NCBI GenBank assembly: GCA_947626165.1
Contig: CANQRG010000010.1
Location: 27,773-91,772 of the forward strand
Direction of reading: 5' to 3'
DNA: 64,000 nucleotides
DNA from: an uncultured Clostridia bacterium
Lineage (GTDB): Bacteria > Bacillota > Clostridia > Oscillospirales > Ruminococcaceae
Below, piece by piece: positions 54,306 through 62,339 of the stretch. A model generated the notes under the pieces. The model had not been told where the DNA came from. It made no database searches and saw nothing but the letters and a program-made list of their open reading frames with translations. The position numbers were made by a program, and so were the translations under genes. Each line of letters opens with the position of its first letter. Position 1 is the stretch's first letter.

Positions 54306-54602
54306 TTATTTCAAAATTGTCACAATTAAAGCTATTAACGATATAACAATAGCAATCCAAGAACGTATAGAGATGTTTCTTTTATTAAGACGTTCTTCAC
54401 GGTAGTGTTCAAAGGCAATTACACCGTCATTAGTTAAGCTATATTTATTTGTTTTCATAGAAGAATCATCGTGCAAATAGACATCTATTGATTCAATAAG
54501 TTTTTTCTTCTCTAAAGTTTCAGCGGTGTAGCCATTCAAATGCAACACTTTTTGAGGATAAAGCTTTTTTAAAAGTTTGTATTCATCGTGAGAAATATTC
54601 AT
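54306..54602 (-). CDS. Leftward winged-helix-like protein with C-terminal membrane anchor
   Basis: A 98-residue protein on the strand opposite to the early operon. AAAGGAG precedes the ATG. Residues about 5-70 resemble a winged helix (KYSLTNDGVIAFEHY wing), and residues about 78-97 form a membrane segment (SWIAIVISLIALIVTIL). Its stop abuts the stop of the convergent ORF B. The function is unknown. It may be a separately expressed lysogenic gene. Confidence 0.65.
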   Translation of the reverse strand: MNISHDEYKLLKKLYPQKVLHLNGYTAETLEKKKLIESIDVYLHDDSSMKTNKYSLTNDGVIAFEHYREERLNKRNISIRSWIAIVISLIALIVTILK

Positions 54603-54683
54603 AATAACAGCTCCTTTGATATTTTTTTACATTATAACACTAATAAGCAGATAATTCAAAGCAGAGCAGAGGGGGTGAGGAAG

Positions 54684-54842
54684 ATGCGAGAAGATGTTGA
54701 AATTAGAGTAGTGATTAGTAATTTAGACGAGTTAGAGGCTGCTGTTGAGAAAGTAAATAAAGTAAAAAGTAGCAAACTTTCTACTTCACATGTAAAAGTA
54801 GTTATAGAAGTAACTCCACTCATGAAAGAAAACAACTTCTGA
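54684..54842 (+). CDS. Small prophage protein, hypothetical
   Basis: A 52-residue ORF behind the second copy of the 20-base leader. It has a beta-alpha-beta look (DVEIRVVISNLDELEAAVEKVNKVK, then SHVKVVIEVTPL). No family is recognised. Confidence 0.55.
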   Translation: MREDVEIRVVISNLDELEAAVEKVNKVKSSKLSTSHVKVVIEVTPLMKENNF

Positions 54843-54899
54843 TATGTAGCAGATCCCAACCACAATTTTATACATTTCATTTAGAGGGGGTGATAGAAA

Positions 54900-55169
54900 A
54901 TGAAAAGTCCAGATATTAAAAAGGCGGTACAAATTTATTATGCAAAGCCAGAAATTTTTACAGATGATATAGTTGAGTTGTTTTCAGTAGGTAAATCAAC
55001 AGCGCAAAAGATGAAAAATCACGTCCGAGACGTTATGGCCGAAAAAGGAGTAAAGGTCTGGTTACCGCATAGCGTAAATACTGAAGTAGCCTTTGAAGTA
55101 TGGGGATTAAACATTACTGATTTAGAAACCCGTTTGAAAAAGCTGCAAAGACTAGGGATGGAAACATAA
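54900..55169 (+). CDS. Helix-turn-helix prophage protein, possible excisionase-like
   Basis: An 89-residue protein with a helix-turn-helix-like stretch (TDDIVELFSVGKSTAQKMKNHVRDVM). It ends with a segment LETRLKKLQRLG. The size and position in the early operon suit a small DNA-binding regulator or excisionase. Neither is proven. Confidence 0.65.
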   Translation: MKSPDIKKAVQIYYAKPEIFTDDIVELFSVGKSTAQKMKNHVRDVMAEKGVKVWLPHSVNTEVAFEVWGLNITDLETRLKKLQRLGMET

Positions 55170-55181
55170 GGAGTTGAAAAA

Positions 55182-55574
55182 ATGGAAACAAAGATAGCAA
55201 TAGCGATGGTAGGTTTAGTTGTATTAATAGTCTACAGCATAATAATGACCTTGTATGTATTCTTTCCAAAGACACTAATACGCTGGGCAGATTATTTTGC
55301 AATACCTATCAAGGAGCAGGAGCTAAGACCTCTGCTTGAGGGCGAGGAGAAAGAAAAGAGCATTGAAGTAAAAGGAATGGAGGTAGAGGAATTGACTGAA
55401 TTAGAAATTGTAAAAAGGGAAGCTAAAATAGTAGCACAATGGGTTAACAATATGGTTAAACTTGCAGACGAGTGCGGAGAAAATAGAAATAAATTTTTAA
55501 AAGAAGCTATTGAACACTTTTGCAATTATTCTTGGGATAAGGAGAACTTTGAAAACTGGGAGATAACCGAATGA
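55182..55574 (+). CDS. Membrane-anchored early prophage protein, hypothetical
   Basis: A 130-residue protein with one N-terminal membrane segment (about 5-28, IAIAMVGLVVLIVYSIIMTLYVF), an acidic linker with EGEEKEKS, and a helical C terminus with WVNNMVKLADECGENR. It overlaps the next ORF at ATGA. Not recognised. Confidence 0.6.
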   Translation: METKIAIAMVGLVVLIVYSIIMTLYVFFPKTLIRWADYFAIPIKEQELRPLLEGEEKEKSIEVKGMEVEELTELEIVKREAKIVAQWVNNMVKLADECGENRNKFLKEAIEHFCNYSWDKENFENWEITE

Positions 55575-55732
55575 CCTACCAAGAGCAATATCAGAACAGT
55601 CTAAACGAGATAAACGAAGCAATGCAGAAATGCATAAAAGAAAAACCGCCTTGCACGGAGAGCGTACAAGGCAAGAAAAGGAAGGTAAAATCAAATGACA
55701 AATTACGAAAAAATAAAGTCTATGAGCTTTAA
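55571..55732 (+). CDS. Small prophage protein, hypothetical
   Basis: A 53-codon ORF that overlaps the preceding stop (ATGA) and runs into the next ORF by 38 bases. The composition is helical and then basic (QGKKRKVKSNDKLRKNK). No family. Confidence 0.4.
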   Translation: MTYQEQYQNSLNEINEAMQKCIKEKPPCTESVQGKKRKVKSNDKLRKNKVYEL

Positions 55733-55871
55733 AAAGATGGTAAAGTTTTTGTATTACTTTGACTTGCCTTGTGAAATGTGCCCTTGTAATGATGAGGATT
55801 ACTGTACGGATCATTATGATTGCAAAAAAACAATAAAAGACTGGCTAAAAGCAGAAAGTGAGGAAGATTAA
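55695..55871 (+). CDS. Cysteine-containing small prophage protein
   Basis: A 58-residue ORF behind AAGGAAGG. It has a CEMCPC motif followed by YC and a further Cys, which could bind zinc or iron-sulfur. It is directly followed by the next ORF (TAAATG overlap). This type of small CxxCxC protein recurs in Clostridial phages. The role is unknown. Confidence 0.65.
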   Translation: MTNYEKIKSMSFKKMVKFLYYFDLPCEMCPCNDEDYCTDHYDCKKTIKDWLKAESEED

Positions 55872-56216
55872 ATGACAGTAGAAGAAGCAATTAAAGAGTT
55901 GAGGAGACAGCAAAGTATGATGGGAGTGCCGGCAAGTCCAAAAGCTATCCAAATGTCAATCTCAGCCCTAGAAAAAGAAAAAGAGCCTGCACCGCAGGAA
56001 GCGGAGACAAGCTCAAATAACAACTGTTCTATTAAAAATGATAACATCAAATTGAAGATATGTCAAGAGGTAATTGACAATCAAATTGGAGAACTTGTTG
56101 ATTATTATCATAATCAGATTTCAGATTATGAGAAGAACATATTTAATAAAGGGAAACAATATAGAGAGCTATTATTTGTAAAAAATTCTTTAGAGGATAA
56201 GATCAATGAAACGTAA
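55872..56216 (+). CDS. Prophage protein, hypothetical
   Basis: A 114-residue protein with a helical N terminus (TVEEAIKELRRQQ, PKAIQMSISALEKEKE), a short Ser/Asn linker and a coiled-coil-like C terminus. The N-terminal pattern recurs in phage proteins of unknown role. It overlaps the next gene by 11 bases. Confidence 0.6.
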   Translation: MTVEEAIKELRRQQSMMGVPASPKAIQMSISALEKEKEPAPQEAETSSNNNCSIKNDNIKLKICQEVIDNQIGELVDYYHNQISDYEKNIFNKGKQYRELLFVKNSLEDKINET

Positions 56217-56463
56217 AAATGTCACTGACAAAAAGCTGCTAGCTTCTTCGTCAGAATTGAAACAAAGACTTCGCATCTTACATACAAAGGGATTAACAAA
56301 CTCTGAAATAGCACTCGAATGCAATATTGATGTTTCATTAGTTCGCAGAACGCTCAATGAGATGGGATATAAAGAAAATCCTGAAAGGTCAAAGGACAAG
56401 CATATATGGGCAGATAGCTGTCAATATAAAAGTGAGGAGTTGCGGAAAAGATATGGCGGCTAG
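56206..56463 (+). CDS. Helix-turn-helix prophage protein
   Basis: An 85-residue protein with a clear helix-turn-helix (LRILHTKGLTNSEIALECNIDVSLVRRTLNEMGY, residues about 22-55) of the resolvase or sigma-70 region-4 type. It is probably a small regulator of the early operon. The C-terminal HIWADSCQYKSEELRKRYG is not recognised. Confidence 0.7.
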   Translation: MKRKNVTDKKLLASSSELKQRLRILHTKGLTNSEIALECNIDVSLVRRTLNEMGYKENPERSKDKHIWADSCQYKSEELRKRYGG

Positions 56464-56830
56464 TAAAAAAGTGTACAGCTTTGAAAATAAAGTGTTTATG
56501 CATTATGCCGATGATGAATATACGATTGAATTTGGAAAGACAAAGCAATCAACGACCAATCCTAAACGTGCAGTTGCAATATTTTCAGACGCAGTAAAAA
56601 GGTATCTTGAGGCAAAAGTGGGAGTGTATTTAGTTGAGGAAGGTAGAAATACTGAAACAGGATGCAAGTGTCATATGAGCTGTGAGATGTGCCTGATGGA
56701 GAAAAAATTTGAAAAGCAGGACTGCTATAAGGAAAATCCTGAACGCTTTTACGAAATGTTCAACAAGCCTGCTTGTGATGATGATTCTGAAAAGAAGGTA
56801 GAGGAGGATAAAAATGCAGACAGCAGTTAA
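56453..56830 (+). CDS. Cysteine-rich prophage protein, hypothetical
   Basis: A 125-residue protein with a start (ATG 56453) inside the end of the previous gene. A longer frame opens at 56357 but lacks a ribosome site. It has a cluster CKCHMSCEMC near residue 85 and a following Cys, possibly metal-binding, and an acidic C-terminal tail. It overlaps the next gene by 17 bases. Confidence 0.6.
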   Translation: MAASKKVYSFENKVFMHYADDEYTIEFGKTKQSTTNPKRAVAIFSDAVKRYLEAKVGVYLVEEGRNTETGCKCHMSCEMCLMEKKFEKQDCYKENPERFYEMFNKPACDDDSEKKVEEDKNADSS

Positions 56831-57083
56831 GAAATCAGAACAGACGTTTACTACGGTCAATGAGGTAATAGACTGGCTTGGTAAGGATGTAATATATTCA
56901 CCTCCGTATGGTGACGGAGCTGGATTATATACATTAGTATCAATGATAATGCGGAGTGAAGTTGAAAAGGTAAACGGCAAAATAAAATGCCGAGATATGT
57001 ATTCGGCAAAAATCAAGCAGAAGGGAATAAATAGTTATTTGACGGTGAGATTAAAGGATATAAAAAAAGCAGTCACCGAATGA
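56814..57083 (+). CDS. Small prophage protein, hypothetical
   Basis: An 89-residue protein with the pattern TTVNEVIDWLGKDVIYSPPYGDGAG and a beta-rich remainder. It starts inside the previous gene behind GGAGG and is followed by a terminator at 57164. No family is recognised. Confidence 0.6.
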   Translation: MQTAVKKSEQTFTTVNEVIDWLGKDVIYSPPYGDGAGLYTLVSMIMRSEVEKVNGKIKCRDMYSAKIKQKGINSYLTVRLKDIKKAVTE

Positions 57084-57163
57084 GGCGGTAACTGCCGTAA
57101 TATTTGGAAGCAATCAAAATATTACATAAATATTATATCAGAAAGTATATAAAAAGTCAAGCA

Positions 57164-57190
57164 AAAAAGTGCCTGTTTTAGGCACTTTTT
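57164..57190 (+). terminator. Intrinsic terminator within the early region
   Basis: A perfect 11-bp AAAAAGTGCCT/AGGCACTTTTT stem with a five-base loop and T run ends the first early block. Confidence 0.92.
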
Positions 57191-57267
57191 AAAAAAACCT
57201 TGTCTTTTTTTACGGCTTGATAAAGGAATTAACTCACCGACCACAAGATAAAAAAGGAAGCAATCAA

Positions 57268-57975
57268 ATGTATATACAAAAAACGATTGTGGCTGGTAAT
57301 TTTATTATAGTTAAAAAATATCATTCAGGAGCATATGGAAATCATACAAGAAAAGCAGAAATAAAAAAACATACAGCTGAGAGAACAGCAGAGGTAAATA
57401 AAAGAAATGCAATGGAAAAGCTGTCTTGGCTTATGAATGCAAATTTTAAAAAAGGTAAAGATGCACATTGTACTCTAACATATAGAAACGGCACACTACC
57501 TGAACCTGATACAGCAAAGTTAATTATAGCAAATTTTTTAAGAAAGTTGCGTCGGGAATATAGGAAAGCAGGGAAAGAGCTTAAGTACATATTAGTAACC
57601 GAGTATAAAAGACATCGTTTGCATCATCACATAGTTTTAAATGATATAAAAATGCTCAGTGTAGTAATGAAACTTTGGGATAAGTACGGAACTGTACATT
57701 CAAAGGTTTTATATACTGACGATTTGACCGAGCTTGCAGAATATTTGGTCAAGGAAACGTCAAAAACATTTCAAAGTGAAAATGCTATACACGGACGAAG
57801 ATATACAACAAGCAGGAATTTAAACCAGCCAAAAATAACAATAGAGAGAATACATTTTAAAAAGTGGCGAAAGCCGAGAAATATGTATAAAGGCGCAAAG
57901 CTCATCAGTTATGAAGAACAGATAAGCAGTTATGACAGCCGTCCGATACTTAGAGCAGTATATTTCAAAGAATAA
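57268..57975 (+). CDS. HUH-endonuclease Rep-like protein
   Basis: A 235-residue protein that resembles rolling-circle replication initiators of small phages and plasmids. Motif I is HCTLTYRNG near residue 68, motif II is RLHHHIVL near 115 (His-x-His metal site), and motif III is EYLVKETSK near 170 with the catalytic Tyr and Lys. ATG 57268 behind AAGGAAG is used. An in-frame start at 57217 lies right after the terminator. It could nick an origin or process single strands. It is rare in a siphophage-like early operon. Confidence 0.72.
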   Translation: MYIQKTIVAGNFIIVKKYHSGAYGNHTRKAEIKKHTAERTAEVNKRNAMEKLSWLMNANFKKGKDAHCTLTYRNGTLPEPDTAKLIIANFLRKLRREYRKAGKELKYILVTEYKRHRLHHHIVLNDIKMLSVVMKLWDKYGTVHSKVLYTDDLTELAEYLVKETSKTFQSENAIHGRRYTTSRNLNQPKITIERIHFKKWRKPRNMYKGAKLISYEEQISSYDSRPILRAVYFKE

Positions 57976-57998
57976 ATCAAATTATTGGAGGTAGAAGT

Positions 57999-58412
57999 TT
58001 GAAAAACATTAATAGTTTAAATACTTCTAACAGATTACCTCTTGAAACAGAAGAACAGCAGGCTTTATTTGAGTGGGCAGAGATGCAAAAGCAGTCAATG
58101 CCGGAGCTTAGTCTTATGTTTGCAATACCTAACGGAGGAAAGAGATATAGAAAAACAGCTTGTACGTTAAAAGCAGAAGGTGTTAAGCCAGGAGTATCGG
58201 ATATATATCTACCAGTAGCACGATGCGGATTTCACGGAATGTTTATTGAAATGAAGCGAAAGCAAGGCGGTAAGCTGTCAGACGAGCAAAGGAACTTCAT
58301 ATCTGCTGTTACCAAACAGGGTTATTTAGCTATTGTTCCCGAAGGCTGGGAAGAAGCTAGTAAATGGATACTAGGATATTTAAAAGGTGAAATTAAAAAA
58401 ATTAAGAAATAA
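57999..58412 (+). CDS. VRR-NUC domain nuclease
   Basis: A 137-residue protein with the VRR-NUC fold, a PD-(D/E)XK nuclease family that resolves branched DNA. The motifs FAIPNGGKR, PGVSDIYLP (catalytic Asp) and MFIEMKRKQGGKLSDEQ (Glu and Lys) are complete. TTG 57999 behind GGAGGT is the start. In phages it sits beside replication and recombination genes, as here. Confidence 0.9.
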   Translation: MKNINSLNTSNRLPLETEEQQALFEWAEMQKQSMPELSLMFAIPNGGKRYRKTACTLKAEGVKPGVSDIYLPVARCGFHGMFIEMKRKQGGKLSDEQRNFISAVTKQGYLAIVPEGWEEASKWILGYLKGEIKKIKK

Positions 58413-58426
58413 TTAAGGTGGTTTAA

Positions 58427-58669
58427 ATGAAACTGGTATACAAACAAACAGAATGCTGTTTTCTGATCAACGGCAAATGCTCAGTTCTCAAAGAGACAAA
58501 CTGTGTAAACTGCAAATTTGGAAAGACAAAACGTCAGTTTGATTCTGAAAATGATGAATCAATAAAGCGTAATAGAAAGCTAGGCAACTGTGAAAGTTGC
58601 AAATATGTAAAAGAGCCTTGCAGACTTAGCACCGAGCCAAAAGTTGGAGTAGGAGGATTGTGGTGGTGA
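58427..58669 (+). CDS. Cysteine-rich prophage protein, hypothetical
   Basis: An 80-residue protein with cysteine pairs (ECCF, KCSV, CVNC, CESC, PC), probably a zinc-binding domain of a type common in phages. The Trp-rich end overlaps no gene, and the helicase-methyltransferase gene begins two bases later. Confidence 0.7.
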   Translation: MKLVYKQTECCFLINGKCSVLKETNCVNCKFGKTKRQFDSENDESIKRNRKLGNCESCKYVKEPCRLSTEPKVGVGGLWW

Positions 58670-58670
58670 A

Positions 58671-61178
58671 ATGGAATACATAGATTTTTTAAAGACGAAA
58701 ATGGCAATAAGTACAGACAGTGGATTTGAAATTGATAAGAATAAATTAAATCCTGTAATGCTACCGCATCAAAAGGATATAGTAGCATGGGCAATAAAAG
58801 GCGGTTGCCGGGCAATATTCGCAAAATTCGGCTTAGGAAAAACCATAATGGAGCTTGAATTTTGCAAGCAGGTAATAGATCATGTAGGCGGTCAGGCTTT
58901 GATAGTTTTACCGCTTGGAGTAAAGCAGGAGTTTGCTCATGATGCAGTAGAGCTTTTAGGATATGATAAACCGCCTTATGTAAAAACAATGTCAGAGGTC
59001 AGAGATTGTAAGGCTCAAATAATGCTTACCAATTATGAGCGTGTTCGTGACGGAGATATCGATCCTGCATATTTTACAGTAACAAGTCTTGACGAGGCAG
59101 CAGTGCTTAGAAGTTTTGGAAGTAAAACATATCAGGAGTTTTTAAAGAAATTTGAAAAGGTAAAGTATAAACTTGTCGCAACTGCAACGCCTGATCCAAA
59201 TAAGTATAAAGAGCTTATCCACTATGCCGGATATCTTGGAGTAATGGACACGGGACAAGCACTTACACGTTTCTTTCAGAGAGACAGTACAAAGGCTAAT
59301 AATTTAACTCTTTATCCACATAAGGAAGAGGAGTTCTGGCTTTGGGTATCTTCTTGGGCAGTGTTTGTCGGTAAGCCTTCAGATGTGAACTCTGAATATT
59401 CAGATAAAGGATATGACTTACCGCCTTTAAAACTCAACTTTCACAGAATAGAAACAAAGCAAGATGATCTGTCAGCTGATAAGTTCGGACAATTTAAACT
59501 TATGGACGAAGCGTCAGCAGGGCTAAAAGACGCCGCTAAAATCAAACGTGAAAGTATATCTCAGAGAGTAGCTAAGGCAAAGGAAATAGTTGAGCAAAAT
59601 TCAAATGACAGATTTATCTTGTGGCATGACCTTGAGGAGGAGCGTCACGAGATAAAAAGGCAAATAGAAAATGTAACGGATATTTACGGCTCAATGGATT
59701 TAGATACAAGAGAGCAAAGAGTTATTGATTTTGCAGAGGGTAATATAAAGCTGTTTGCAACTAAAAAAATATTATCAGGTTCAGGCTGTAATTTTCAAAA
59801 GCATTGTCATAGAGCTATATTTGTCGGTATTGACTACAAATTTAATGATTTTATACAGGCAGTACACCGTATATATCGTTTTCTGCAAACAAAAGAGGTC
59901 ATTATTGACATTATCTATATGGACACAGAAGATGAGATCCTAAAGGAGCTTATGGAGAAGTGGAAACGCTTTGACTATCAGTCTGAAAAGATGGCAGAGC
60001 TTATCCGTAAGAACGGCTTATCAAGTACGGCCGGAATTGCAAAAAAAATGAAAAGAAGTATAGGAGTGAAACGAGTGGAAGTAAAAGGCGAAAGGTTTAA
60101 ATATATAAACAATGATTGCATTTTGGAATGTGAAAATATGAAGGAAAACAGTATTGACCTTATTGTAACCTCGATTCCGTTTGGTAATCATTATGAGTAT
60201 ACACCGAGCTATAACGACTTAGGTCACAACGAGGATAATGACAGATTTTTTAAACAATTAGACTACCTTACACCGAACCTACTAAAAATTTTAAAGCCCG
60301 GACGTCTTGCTTGTATTCACGTTAAAGACAGAATACTATTCGGCAATGCTACAGGTGACGGTATGCCTACAGTTGATCCTTTTTCAGATTTAACAGTTAT
60401 GCACTTTATCAAGCATGGTTTCAGATATATGGGCAGAATCACAATAACAACTGATGTTGTAAGAGAAAATAACCAAACATACCGATTAGGCTGGACAGAG
60501 CAATGCAAGGACGGCTCAAAAATGGGAGTAGGCTGTCCTGAATATGTATTACTGTTTAGAAAGTTACCTACAGATACAAGCAAAGCATATGCAGACGAGC
60601 CTGTAAAAAAAGAAAAAGAGGATTACTCGAGAGGTCGATGGCAGATAGACGCACACGCATACTGGAGGTCAAGCGGTGACAGGCTTATCTCAAAGGAAGA
60701 ATTAAAAAATATTCCGGTAAGTAGGCTGCAAAAAGTATACAATCAGTTTTCAAAATGCAATGTATATGATTTTAAGGAGCATATACAGTTAGCAGAGGAA
60801 CTTGATAAAGAGGACAAGTTACCAGCTACATTTATGGTGATAGCTCCGTCAAGCTGGAATGATACTGTATGGACTGACATAAATCGAATGAGAACTCTCA
60901 ATGCAGACCAAAAACGGAGAGATTTACAAATGCACGTTTGTCCTTTGCAGTTGGATATAATTGAGAGACTGATAGAAAGGTACTCTAATGCTAATGACAA
61001 GGTATTCGATCCATTCGGAGGTATCGGCAGCGTACCAAAAACGGCAATAAAGCTAGGAAGATACGGAATAGCCTGTGAGCTTAACGCTGACTATTTCCGA
61101 GACGGTGTAGGCTATTGTCAGGCTGAGGAAGACAGCATAACAGCACCGACCTTATTTGACTACTTACAGGAGGCATAA
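58671..61178 (+). CDS. Fused superfamily-2 helicase and DNA methyltransferase
   Basis: An 835-residue fusion. Residues about 27-450 are a SNF2-like helicase with Walker A GLGKT (54-58), DEAA in place of DEAH near 137, TATPDPNKYK, and an FIQAVHRIYRF motif VI. Residues about 465-830 are a DNA methyltransferase with motif IV as TSIPFG near 499 (not the usual PPY) and DPFGGIGS near 779 for SAM binding. Fusions of this kind occur in phages and may protect phage DNA while moving along it. The target sequence is unknown. Confidence 0.85.
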   Translation: MEYIDFLKTKMAISTDSGFEIDKNKLNPVMLPHQKDIVAWAIKGGCRAIFAKFGLGKTIMELEFCKQVIDHVGGQALIVLPLGVKQEFAHDAVELLGYDKPPYVKTMSEVRDCKAQIMLTNYERVRDGDIDPAYFTVTSLDEAAVLRSFGSKTYQEFLKKFEKVKYKLVATATPDPNKYKELIHYAGYLGVMDTGQALTRFFQRDSTKANNLTLYPHKEEEFWLWVSSWAVFVGKPSDVNSEYSDKGYDLPPLKLNFHRIETKQDDLSADKFGQFKLMDEASAGLKDAAKIKRESISQRVAKAKEIVEQNSNDRFILWHDLEEERHEIKRQIENVTDIYGSMDLDTREQRVIDFAEGNIKLFATKKILSGSGCNFQKHCHRAIFVGIDYKFNDFIQAVHRIYRFLQTKEVIIDIIYMDTEDEILKELMEKWKRFDYQSEKMAELIRKNGLSSTAGIAKKMKRSIGVKRVEVKGERFKYINNDCILECENMKENSIDLIVTSIPFGNHYEYTPSYNDLGHNEDNDRFFKQLDYLTPNLLKILKPGRLACIHVKDRILFGNATGDGMPTVDPFSDLTVMHFIKHGFRYMGRITITTDVVRENNQTYRLGWTEQCKDGSKMGVGCPEYVLLFRKLPTDTSKAYADEPVKKEKEDYSRGRWQIDAHAYWRSSGDRLISKEELKNIPVSRLQKVYNQFSKCNVYDFKEHIQLAEELDKEDKLPATFMVIAPSSWNDTVWTDINRMRTLNADQKRRDLQMHVCPLQLDIIERLIERYSNANDKVFDPFGGIGSVPKTAIKLGRYGIACELNADYFRDGVGYCQAEEDSITAPTLFDYLQEA

Positions 61179-61181
61179 AAT

Positions 61182-61289
61182 ATGAATCAACAACCTAAAA
61201 TGCCAAAGAATTTTGATTTCATATACAATCAGAAATCGCAGAAGGACAGAAGCAAATCAAGGCAGAGAAAGTGCAGGAAAAGAAAATGA
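61182..61289 (+). CDS. Small basic prophage ORF
   Basis: A 35-residue ORF behind AGGAGG, very rich in Lys, Arg and Gln. It overlaps the next ORF by four bases (ATGA). Perhaps a nucleic-acid-binding peptide, or only a coupling ORF. Confidence 0.4.
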   Translation: MNQQPKMPKNFDFIYNQKSQKDRSKSRQRKCRKRK

Positions 61290-61426
61290 AAAAACAATAC
61301 ATATTCCCTTGTGTACTTATACTGCTTGACCTTTGTGCTGTCGGTGTATGTGCAATAAGCAGGGATTACAAGAAAACTGTTTACTGGATAGCGGCGGCAG
61401 TTCTTAATATTACGGTGACGTTTTGA
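61286..61426 (+). CDS. Two-helix small membrane protein
   Basis: A 46-residue ORF with two hydrophobic segments (FPCVLILLDLCAVGVCAI and VYWIAAAVLNITVTF) separated by RDYKK, so a hairpin membrane topology. Similar small proteins recur in Firmicute phages beside early genes. The role is unknown. It is not placed like a holin. Confidence 0.6.
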   Translation: MKKQYIFPCVLILLDLCAVGVCAISRDYKKTVYWIAAAVLNITVTF

Positions 61427-61438
61427 GGGGTGTAAGAA

Positions 61439-62311
61439 ATGAGTTTAAAAGAATTAGAAGCAAAAGCAATACAAAGACTTAAAGCATTTGAGCCTGAAAC
61501 AGAGCCATATTATTTATGTTATTCAGGCGGTAAGGATAGCGATGTAATCAGAATATTAGCTGACCTTGCAGGAGTAAAACACGATATTGTACATCATCAC
61601 ACTACTGCTGACGCTCCTGAGACTGTTCGTTATGTAAGAAGCATACCAAATATTAAAATTAGTTATCCTGAAAAATCAATGTGGCAGCTAATAGTTAATC
61701 ATGGTATGCCACCTACAAGATTAGTAAGGTATTGCTGTTCCGAACTTAAAGAGCGAGAAGGTCAAGGCAGAGTTAAGATTACAGGAGTTCGTTGGGCTGA
61801 GAGCAGCAGAAGAAAAGAAAGCTCTGATGTTGTAAAAATAATCGGAAAACCAAAAACAACACAGAAATATGCTCAAGAAATCGGAGCAGAGTATCAAGTA
61901 AACAGACAGCAAGGTTTAGTAATGAACGACGATAACGACAAAAGCCGGAGAATGGTAGAGCATTGCTATCGTACAACTTCTACTATGGTAAACCCTATTG
62001 TGGACTGGACTGACGAAAACGTTTGGGATTTTCTAAAGCATTATGGCTGTAAGAGCAATCCGCTATATGAATGTGGTTGGAATAGAATAGGTTGTATCGG
62101 CTGTCCAATGGCAGGGAAACACAGGTACACACATTTCAGAATATATCCTAAGTACAAAAATCTTTACATACATGCATTTGACCGCATGATAAAAAAACGC
62201 TTAACAGACGGCAAAGAAACAACTTTATGGAAAAGCGGTGAAGAATGCTTCAAATGGTGGATGGAAGAAGACCCTGATCAAATTACTTTTGATGATTTAG
62301 AGGGAGCGTAA
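61439..62311 (+). CDS. PAPS-reductase-family (PP-loop) enzyme
   Basis: A 290-residue protein with the PP-loop SGGKDSD (residues 29-35) that binds and adenylates a substrate. Cysteine pairs RYCCSELKE near 98 and a C-terminal CGWNRIGCIGCPMAG near 217 could hold an iron-sulfur cluster. Phage members of this family have no clear sulfate role, and DndC-type relatives act in DNA phosphorothioation. It is beside a methyltransferase and a DUF5131 protein, so a nucleic-acid modification role is plausible. Confidence 0.85.
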   Translation: MSLKELEAKAIQRLKAFEPETEPYYLCYSGGKDSDVIRILADLAGVKHDIVHHHTTADAPETVRYVRSIPNIKISYPEKSMWQLIVNHGMPPTRLVRYCCSELKEREGQGRVKITGVRWAESSRRKESSDVVKIIGKPKTTQKYAQEIGAEYQVNRQQGLVMNDDNDKSRRMVEHCYRTTSTMVNPIVDWTDENVWDFLKHYGCKSNPLYECGWNRIGCIGCPMAGKHRYTHFRIYPKYKNLYIHAFDRMIKKRLTDGKETTLWKSGEECFKWWMEEDPDQITFDDLEGA

Positions 62312-62339
62312 CGGTAATACAGAAAATTGGAGAGAGGAT

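Larger units (their letters stand above)
53993..54683 (+). repeat. Identical 20-base leader before two small ORFs
   Basis: A 20-base sequence beginning GAGCAGAGG and ending GTGAGGAAG occurs at 53993-54012 and again at 54664-54683. Each copy ends at or just before the start codon of a small ORF (54012 and 54684) and carries its ribosome site. A weaker version (AGAGGGGGTGA) precedes the ORF at 54900. It points to duplication of a ribosome-binding module. Confidence 0.75.

Noticed and set aside
57217..57267. Upstream TTG start for the HUH Rep-like gene
   Set aside because: It has no ribosome site and begins just after the terminator, while ATG 57268 has AAGGAAG upstream.
61286..61426. Holin
   Set aside because: The two-helix topology would fit, but no endolysin is nearby and it sits among early DNA-modification genes.
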